6,141 bases of DNA from Polyangium sp. (in: bacteria) (GTDB taxonomy: Bacteria; Myxococcota_A; Polyangia; Palsa-1104), in contig JANWLJ010000296.1 of NCBI GenBank assembly GCA_025450955.1, forward strand, positions 1-6,141, read 5' to 3'. The notes under the pieces were generated by a model that worked only from the letters and a program-made list of their open reading frames with translations, did not search any database and was not told the DNA's origin. Shown here in pieces: positions 1-4,036 of the stretch (position 1 is the stretch's first letter; each line of letters opens with the position of its first letter). The position numbers and the translations under genes are program-made.

Positions 1-764
1 GTGCCGTTTACGTCATAGACCGGGGTTGCGGCGCCGCCGCTCGCGCCGTCGGAGACGGTGCCGTCGTAGAGCTTGTGGTCGGTGCCGGTGAAGAGCGCGT
101 GAAGCGCGCCGGCCACCTCGATCGCCGTCGGTGAAAGCGCGGTGAGAAAGCTGGTCTGCGCCACCGCCGCGCTCCATCCGCCGGCGCCCAGATGGCTGTG
201 ATAGAGGCGCTGATCGTTGTTGATCCCGCCTTTGAAGATCAGATCGGCGCCGCTATTGCCGGCAGCGAGCGCGGGACGGTTCGAGGTGGAGGCGGCGGCA
301 AACGGCGCGGCGAGCGGACGGAACCCTTGCAGGCACGGCTCGAAGCTCGCTTGCAGAAGCGCGTTGTCGCTCTGGCGCGCGGCGATGAGCGGCTCGGCCG
401 GCGAGCCCGCCGCGATGATCGAGACCTCGGCCAAGGTCGACGAGCCGCTCGCGCCGAGCGCGCTCCAGCCGCCTGACGGCTGGAAGGCGGCCGCGTAGAG
501 CGTCCCGCCCGTCGAGACCCCGGCGAGATAGAGCCGTCCGCCCGCGCCGGCGTCGCCGGACGGCCCGAGATCGCAGACGAGCGGCGCGAGATCGGGCCCG
601 AGATCGATCGCGAGGTCGGCCCCTGCCATATCGCCCTCGGAGACCGACATATCCATAGGGTGGTCGCCCGCGCTAAAGTCGCGCACCGGGAAGTCCGGCA
701 TCGCGAGCTGTGGCCCGCACCCGAAAGCCAGCATCGCCCAAAGAGCCAAACCTGCACGCCTCAT
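1..764 (-). CDS. Secreted lipoprotein with propeller-like repeats (3' end missing)
   Basis: Open reading frame of 254 codons that leaves the window at its left edge without a stop. Residues 1-15 form a lipoprotein signal peptide: RR at 2-3, a hydrophobic core (LALWAMLAF) and a lipobox ending A-F-G-C with Cys16 as the likely lipidated residue. Residues about 33-66 are a low-complexity Asp/Met/Leu/Pro linker of the kind frequent in myxobacterial lipoproteins. From about residue 77 there are four units of about 45-50 residues, each with a short hydrophobic strand, a polar turn, an L-Y or L-L pair and often G-G-W-S (around 77-103, 125-151, 174-200 and 221-245). This resembles blades of a beta-propeller or tectonin/PLL-type lectin, but no exact family is recognised. 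The likely role is a surface or periplasmic binding protein. The ATG at 764 has no clear ribosome binding site. It is divergent from the next gene, with only 24 bp between starts. Confidence 0.8.
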   Translation of the reverse strand, partial: MRRAGLALWAMLAFGCGPQLAMPDFPVRDFSAGDHPMDMSVSEGDMAGADLAIDLGPDLAPLVCDLGPSGDAGAGGRLYLAGVSTGGTLYAAAFQPSGGWSALGASGSSTLAEVSIIAAGSPAEPLIAARQSDNALLQASFEPCLQGFRPLAAPFAAASTSNRPALAAGNSGADLIFKGGINNDQRLYHSHLGAGGWSAAVAQTSFLTALSPTAIEVAGALHALFTGTDHKLYDGTVSDGASGGAATPVYDVNG

Positions 765-776
765 GAAGCGGAATCT

Positions 777-784
777 AAAGGAAG
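777..784 (+). promoter_or_regulatory. Ribosome binding site (AAAGGAAG) pointing to an ATT start at 789
   Basis: AAAGGAAG is the only good Shine-Dalgarno-like sequence upstream of the signal peptide of the 789-1541 gene. The GGA core ends six bases before the ATT at 789. No in-frame ATG, GTG or TTG lies between 663 and 1028, so this site is what supports the non-canonical start. Confidence 0.45.
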
Positions 785-788
785 AGCG

Positions 789-1541
789 ATTCGCAACGCA
801 AGCCTGAGTTACGTTTTAGCGCTGAGCGCGCTCTTTACCGTCGCTGTCCGGCCGGCGTGGGCCGACGCGCGTTGCGCCCCGATCGCCGGCGGCGGCGCTC
901 GCCTCGGCGCGGTCGACGCGCACCTGCGCCTTCAGTTCGTCGACCGCGCGCTCCGTCACGGCGCCCGCCGCGCCCGCCAGTGGGCCTGGAGCTGGGCCGG
1001 CATCTACTCGGGCCTGACCACCTACAATTTGATCCGGCTCGACGGCGCCGACTCGGCCGGGCGCATCGACGATCTGGTGGGCGCCTCGGCGTCGGCCGTC
1101 GGGCTGTTGGCGCTCACCATCAAACCGCTCAAGGTGATGAGCGATCAGCGCCGGCTCGAGCGGCGCCTGCGGCTCGCGCGCCCCGACGAGGATGTGTGCG
1201 CGCAGCTCGCCTACGCCGAGCAGCTCCTCGTGCGCGACGCCGCCTCGGAGAAGCTCGGGGTCGGCGCGCTCACCCAGGCCGGCAGCTTCGCCTTCAACCT
1301 CGGGGTGTCGCTCCTGCTCGGGCTTGGCTTCGGCCACTGGTCGCAGGCGGCGCTGACCGGGCTCATCGGCATCGGCGTCGGCGAGCTGCAGATCATCACC
1401 CAACCCACCGACGTGGTCGACGCGCTCGCGCGCTATCAGGGCGCCGACCTCGGCCCGTCTACCGGCTGGCTGCGCGGCTGGGCGCTCGCGCCGATCCTCG
1501 GCCGGGATCGCGCGGGATTCGCGCTCGCGATTTCGTTCTGA
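789..1541 (+). CDS. Exported or membrane protein of unknown function, putative ATT start
   Basis: A 250-residue protein if started at ATT 789. Residues 1-25 look like a Sec signal peptide: Arg2, the core SYVLALSALFTVAV, and a cleavage site A-W-A before Asp26. The rest has four hydrophobic stretches (about 65-82, 96-113, 166-182 and 186-204), two Cys (29 and 137) and a charged segment between the second and third stretch (QRRLERRLRLARPDED). The protein ends G-F-A-L-A-I-S-F, so the last residue is Phe. No family is recognised; it is probably envelope-associated. The frame stays open upstream to a GTG at 660, but that start would add 43 residues antisense to the lipoprotein gene in front of the signal peptide and has no ribosome binding site. 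CTG at 804 is another possible start, and a TTG at 1029 would remove the signal peptide. The PilZ gene follows 12 bp after the stop, suggesting co-transcription. Confidence 0.7.
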   Translation: MRNASLSYVLALSALFTVAVRPAWADARCAPIAGGGARLGAVDAHLRLQFVDRALRHGARRARQWAWSWAGIYSGLTTYNLIRLDGADSAGRIDDLVGASASAVGLLALTIKPLKVMSDQRRLERRLRLARPDEDVCAQLAYAEQLLVRDAASEKLGVGALTQAGSFAFNLGVSLLLGLGFGHWSQAALTGLIGIGVGELQIITQPTDVVDALARYQGADLGPSTGWLRGWALAPILGRDRAGFALAISF

Positions 1542-1553
1542 TATGGTCCGACC

Positions 1554-1919
1554 GTGAGCGAAGAGGCTCATCCAAGTAACAACCGGGCGCATCTGCGCGT
1601 CCCGCTCTCGGTGGAAGTGAGTCTCGAGAGCGAGAACAACTTCTACACCGGCCTCACCGACAACATCAGCGAGGGCGGCGTGTTCGTCGCCACCCACACC
1701 CCGCCGCCGCGCGGCACCCACGTCGAATTCGAGCTGGTCCTCGGCGACGGCGCCCGCTTCCCGATCGAGGGCGAGGTCTGCTGGACCCGCGACGCGCGCG
1801 CGAGCTCCCCCGACGCGCCCGCCGGTTGCGGCATCCGCTGGCTGCGCATCTCCGACGCCGCGCTGCAAGCGGTGAGCGCCTTCATCCACGCCCGCGGCAC
1901 CCTGTTCTACGACGACTGA
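1554..1919 (+). CDS. PilZ domain protein (predicted c-di-GMP receptor)
   Basis: A 121-residue stand-alone PilZ domain with GTG start. Both c-di-GMP binding motifs are present: R-x3-R at Arg11-Arg15 (NRAHLR) and N-x-S-x-x-G at Asn37-Gly42 (NISEGG), followed by V-F-V and a beta-barrel pattern to about residue 100. The C-terminal helix (about 100-115) ends in LFYDD. Its form matches the short Myxococcus xanthus paralog group of PilZ proteins (TIGR02266-like); this is from memory, not a search. The protein probably binds c-di-GMP in the cytoplasm and passes the signal to a partner; no output domain is fused. It follows the 789-1541 gene by 12 bp, so that envelope protein is a candidate partner (inference). 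There is no strong ribosome binding site, which fits translational coupling. The TGA at 1917 is in frame with the membrane protein downstream. Confidence 0.93.
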   Translation: MSEEAHPSNNRAHLRVPLSVEVSLESENNFYTGLTDNISEGGVFVATHTPPPRGTHVEFELVLGDGARFPIEGEVCWTRDARASSPDAPAGCGIRWLRISDAALQAVSAFIHARGTLFYDD

Positions 1920-1952
1920 TCCGAGCAAGGGCGATGGCTGGCCTTTGGCTAC

Positions 1953-1970
1953 GATGACATCGATGTCATC
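1953..1970. promoter_or_regulatory. 18-bp perfect palindrome, possible operator
   Basis: GATGACATCGATGTCATC is identical to its own reverse complement over all 18 bases. It sits in the 96-bp gap between the PilZ stop and the membrane protein start at 2016, about 45 bp before that ATG. Length, symmetry and location fit a binding site for a dimeric repressor or activator with TGACA/TGTCA half-sites. The regulator is unknown. No good -35/-10 pair was seen next to it, and the same bases could instead be coding if the membrane protein starts earlier. Confidence 0.35.
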
Positions 1971-2015
1971 ATTTCTCGGTGGCTCGCCAGATCCGATGCC
2001 GGCAGCGACGACGAG

Positions 2016-2573
2016 ATGACGGCGCAAAACGCCGCGGCGACGCTTGCGGGACTCGGGGATTTTTCTCTGAGCGAGGCGTTCATCGGCGCGCTGCAGAAGG
2101 GCGTGCGGATGGTGGTGTTCCTGATCCTGCCGGCCATCGCCTGGGAAAACCTCGGCACCTACAGAGCGATGAAGAAGGGGCTCGCGGTCTTGCGCGCACA
2201 CCTTCGTCTGGTTGGCGCGGGCTACGCGCTGACCTATGTGGCCGCGGCGATCGTGTTCATCCCGTCCTCGATCGTGTTTTTCTTGGGCACCGGTCGCCAC
2301 GGTCACTCGCCGCTCATCCATTTCCCGAGCTACATCTGGGTGGCCACGATCATTTACATGGGCATGGCCTGGAGCTTCTCGCTGTATCTCGAGGAAATAT
2401 TCATGGCGCAGCTCTACCTCTGGCAGATGAGCTGGCAGCGCGCGGTTCAACAGGCCGCCGCGGAGGGCAAGCCGGCGCCGGCGTTCCTCAGCGTTCCGCA
2501 GCCCCAGCTTCTGAAGAAATCGCCCGAGCTGTTTACCGATCTATCTCCCGCCGGCCAGTCTGCCGGAGGGTGA
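2016..2573 (+). CDS. Integral membrane protein of unknown function, possibly N-terminally shortened
   Basis: A 185-residue protein with ATG start. Hydrophobic segments lie at about 30-44 (MVVFLILPAIAW), 64-90 (long, with a central F-I-P) and 106-128. A conserved-looking stretch E-N-L-G-T-Y-R-A-M-K-K-G-L at 44-56 links the first two. The C-terminal 45 residues are polar and Pro/Gln-rich, likely cytoplasmic. The pattern 'LP-x(4)-EN-x-G-x(2)-RA-x-KK' before a helix ending in F-x-P recalls families of multi-pass proteins (for example DUF6159-like), where it falls in the second half of a longer protein; that similarity is a recollection only. No good ribosome binding site precedes 2016, and the frame is open back to the PilZ stop at 1919 (32 codons of coding-like composition), so the start is uncertain or the gene is a truncated relic. 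Transport or envelope function cannot be decided. Confidence 0.68.
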   Translation: MTAQNAAATLAGLGDFSLSEAFIGALQKGVRMVVFLILPAIAWENLGTYRAMKKGLAVLRAHLRLVGAGYALTYVAAAIVFIPSSIVFFLGTGRHGHSPLIHFPSYIWVATIIYMGMAWSFSLYLEEIFMAQLYLWQMSWQRAVQQAAAEGKPAPAFLSVPQPQLLKKSPELFTDLSPAGQSAGG

Positions 2574-2582
2574 AACGGGAGG

Positions 2583-2601
2583 CGGGGCTCGCGGAGCCTC
2601 G
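2583..2601. terminator. GC-rich hairpin between convergent genes
   Basis: Bases 2583-2590 (CGGGGCTC) pair with 2594-2601 (GAGCCTCG) around a GCG loop: eight pairs, one of them G-T. It lies between the membrane protein stop (2573) and the VOC stop (2622), so it could end transcription from both sides. There is no clear U tract on either strand. Further inverted repeats just upstream (CCGGC 2551-2555 with GCCGG 2562-2566; CTCCCG 2545-2550 with CGGGAG 2576-2581) could fold instead. Confidence 0.4.
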
Positions 2602-2621
2602 GGTTGAATCCGACATTGGAG

Positions 2622-3023
2622 CTACGTGTCGAGCCGCGCCACCGGGCGCGTCGGCTGAAACAGCTCGATCGGATTGCCCGATGGATCTTCCACCAGGATC
2701 TGGTTGCCGCCGACCCCGACGACGATCTGGTTACGAAAGCGCGCGCCATGCGCGCGGAGCTCGGCGACCGTCGCTTCCAGATCCTCTACTTCAATGGCGA
2801 AGCGGTTCCAACCCCCGGGCTCCTGCTGCCGCCCGTCCGGCATGGGCGCACCGCCGCCCGCCGACGGGTTGGGCGCGCTCAAGACCAGCCGCAGCGGGCC
2901 GCGCTCCACCATCGCGAACGCCGGCGATGGGTGCATGACCTCGCTGAAGCCGAGCCGCTGGCAATAAAACGCGATCGCGGCGTCGACGTCGCGGACGATA
3001 TACCGGACCTGCACCTTGGCCAT
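2622..3023 (-). CDS. VOC superfamily (glyoxalase/bleomycin-resistance fold) protein
   Basis: A 133-residue protein with two beta-alpha-beta-beta-beta modules. Module 1 starts V-R-Y-I-V-R-D-V-D-A-A-I-A-F-Y with L-G-F at about 5-25; module 2 runs W-N-R-F-A-I-E-V-E-D-L to E-D-P-S-G-N-P-I-E-L at about 72-121. The start at 3023 is chosen because AGGAG lies six bases upstream (3029-3033) and the domain begins at once; a longer frame to 3092 adds only a non-homologous tail. By alignment from memory with glyoxalase I, two metal-binding His positions are Arg7 and Arg74 and only the last ligand, Glu120, remains, so glyoxalase I activity is unlikely. A small-molecule binding or resistance role, or a non-metal VOC enzyme, is more likely; the substrate is unknown. 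It is divergent from the hydrolase/OleC-like operon, with 150 bp between starts. Confidence 0.92.
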   Translation of the reverse strand: MAKVQVRYIVRDVDAAIAFYCQRLGFSEVMHPSPAFAMVERGPLRLVLSAPNPSAGGGAPMPDGRQQEPGGWNRFAIEVEDLEATVAELRAHGARFRNQIVVGVGGNQILVEDPSGNPIELFQPTRPVARLDT

Positions 3024-3028
3024 GGGAT

Positions 3029-3033
3029 CTCCT
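3029..3033 (-). promoter_or_regulatory. Ribosome binding site of the VOC gene
   Basis: AGGAG on the minus strand, six bases before the ATG at 3023. It is a strong match and decides this start over the upstream in-frame start at 3092. Confidence 0.8.
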
Positions 3034-3047
3034 CGTCGCTGACGGCG

Positions 3048-3053
3048 AGTATA
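3048..3053 (-). promoter_or_regulatory. Possible -10 element of the VOC gene
   Basis: TATACT on the minus strand matches five of six bases of the sigma-70 -10 consensus and would start transcription near 3041, giving a leader of about 18 bases that contains the AGGAG site. No convincing -35 hexamer is seen 16-18 bases upstream, so this rests on one element. Confidence 0.3.
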
Positions 3054-3157
3054 CCTCTCGATGGACATCATCGGCGGGACGAGCGGCTTCACGTAGCCTC
3101 AGGGCCAACGATCTTGCCGAGGTTGCCCGAACGTTCCTTGACCCCGGAGAAGCGCTC

Positions 3158-3196
3158 ATGGTCCCCTTCCGGAATGGACGTATTTTCGTTCCGTGA
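3158..3196 (+). CDS. Possible 12-codon leader ORF overlapping the hydrolase start
   Basis: ATG at 3158 has GGAG (3146-3149) eight bases upstream, a better ribosome binding site than that of the hydrolase itself. The frame codes for M-V-P-F-R-N-G-R-I-F-V-P and stops at 3194-3196, overlapping the hydrolase start at 3174 in another frame. It could couple or tune hydrolase translation, or be chance. It shows no similarity to anything recognised. Confidence 0.2.
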   Translation: MVPFRNGRIFVP

Positions 3197-4034
3197 CTGG
3201 TCGATTGCGTTCGCTCACCAAGGTCGCGGCGCTCCCGTGGTCCTGCTCCACAACGGCGGCACCTCGCACGCCATCTGGCGCGAGGTCATGCCGAAGCTCG
3301 CCGAACGTCACGAGGTGTTCGCGCTCGATCTGCTCGGCTACGGAGCCTCGTCGAAGCCCGGTACGAGCTACACGATGGACACGTACGTCGAGATACTCGC
3401 CGCGTTCATTGACGACCAGCGCCTCGCCCCAGTCGCCCTCGTAGGCAATTGCATGGGGAGCGCCATCTCGCTCACCTTCACCATGCGCCGCCCGCGTGAC
3501 GTGCGCTCGCTCGTGCTCGTCAATCCGCTCACCGAAGCGACCTTCCTCGCCGGCCAAATCGGGACCATGTGGCGGTTCAAGAAGACGGCTCCGGGTCTGT
3601 CGGGGGCGATCTTCGGTCTCGTGGCGAACCTGGCATTGCCGCATTGGATCGGCAATCAAGCGGTCCGCTTCCAGCTCGGTAAGCGCGGGCGGGCTTCCGG
3701 CATTGCGCACCAGGATGAGCTGTGCGCCTGCTTCTCGACCAAGGCGCAGATGGAGTCGATGCTCGCCGTGCTCGACGACAACGCGAGCTATGCGGCGCTC
3801 GATCGGTTCACGCCCCCGAGAGACTTCCCGCCGATCGCGACGCTCTGGGGGCTCGACAACCGCGTCCTCTCGGCGAACGCCGGACGCAAGCTCAACGCGA
3901 CGCTGCGCCCTTCGCGTGAGGCGTGGATCGCGGAAGCAGGGCACCTGCCGATGCTCGAAGCGCCCGAGGAGGTCGCGAAGTTCGTGCTCGAAGCGATCGA
4001 CGCGCCCGCCGTGGGGGCAGAGGTGGTGGCCTGA
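3174..4034 (+). CDS. Alpha/beta hydrolase with Cys nucleophile elbow, partner of OleC-like enzyme
   Basis: A 286-residue single-domain alpha/beta hydrolase, normal length for the haloalkane dehalogenase/OleB/epoxide hydrolase-like group. Residues 26-29 (H-N-G-G) are the oxyanion region after strand beta3 (PVVLL). D-L-L-G-Y-G-A-S at 52-59 is the usual following motif. The nucleophile elbow is G91-N92-C93-M94-G95, so the nucleophile is Cys where Ser or Asp is normal. Asp228 (W-G-L-D-N-R) and His257 (A-G-H-L-P) complete a likely triad. Residues about 120-205 form the cap. OleB decarboxylases use Asp, so this is not a standard OleB; thioester-forming lactone hydrolysis or acyl transfer is possible (inference). 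No signal peptide or membrane segment, so cytoplasmic. The frame is open far upstream, but homology begins at Met1 (MDVFSFRDW); TTG 3138 is an alternative. Its stop overlaps the next start. Confidence 0.88.
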   Translation: MDVFSFRDWSIAFAHQGRGAPVVLLHNGGTSHAIWREVMPKLAERHEVFALDLLGYGASSKPGTSYTMDTYVEILAAFIDDQRLAPVALVGNCMGSAISLTFTMRRPRDVRSLVLVNPLTEATFLAGQIGTMWRFKKTAPGLSGAIFGLVANLALPHWIGNQAVRFQLGKRGRASGIAHQDELCACFSTKAQMESMLAVLDDNASYAALDRFTPPRDFPPIATLWGLDNRVLSANAGRKLNATLRPSREAWIAEAGHLPMLEAPEEVAKFVLEAIDAPAVGAEVVA

Positions 4035-4036
4035 TG
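4032..4036 (+). other. TGATG stop/start overlap coupling the two operon genes
   Basis: The hydrolase stop TGA (4032-4034) shares its A with the ATG (4034-4036) of the OleC-like gene. Such an overlap normally means translational coupling and roughly balanced synthesis, supporting a shared pathway. Confidence 0.85.

Noticed and set aside
587..615. TCGGGCCCGA palindrome with flanking CGAGATCG copies
   Set aside because: It lies inside the lipoprotein gene and is explained by the repeated Asp-Leu-Gly-Pro codons of the linker.
816..2450. Minus-strand open frame of 544 codons across the exported protein, PilZ and membrane protein genes
   Set aside because: Its translation is low-complexity and rich in Arg, Glu, Gly and Ala, matches no family, and lies antisense to a clear PilZ gene; it is a by-product of high GC.
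1979..2938. Plus-strand frame of 319 codons covering the membrane protein and part of the VOC gene
   Set aside because: The overlapping frame at 2016-2573 has proper hydrophobic segments; this one is Arg-rich and runs antisense into the VOC gene.
3024..3092. N-terminal extension of the VOC protein
   Set aside because: The added 23 residues precede the domain, and a strong AGGAG site selects the ATG at 3023.
3113..3130. TTGCC...GGTTGCCC as a sigma-54 promoter for the operon
   Set aside because: The -24 GG is missing, so only the TTGC part fits.
2604..3173. In-frame upstream extension of the hydrolase across the VOC gene
   Set aside because: It is antisense to the well-supported VOC gene, and alpha/beta hydrolase similarity begins at the Met at 3174.
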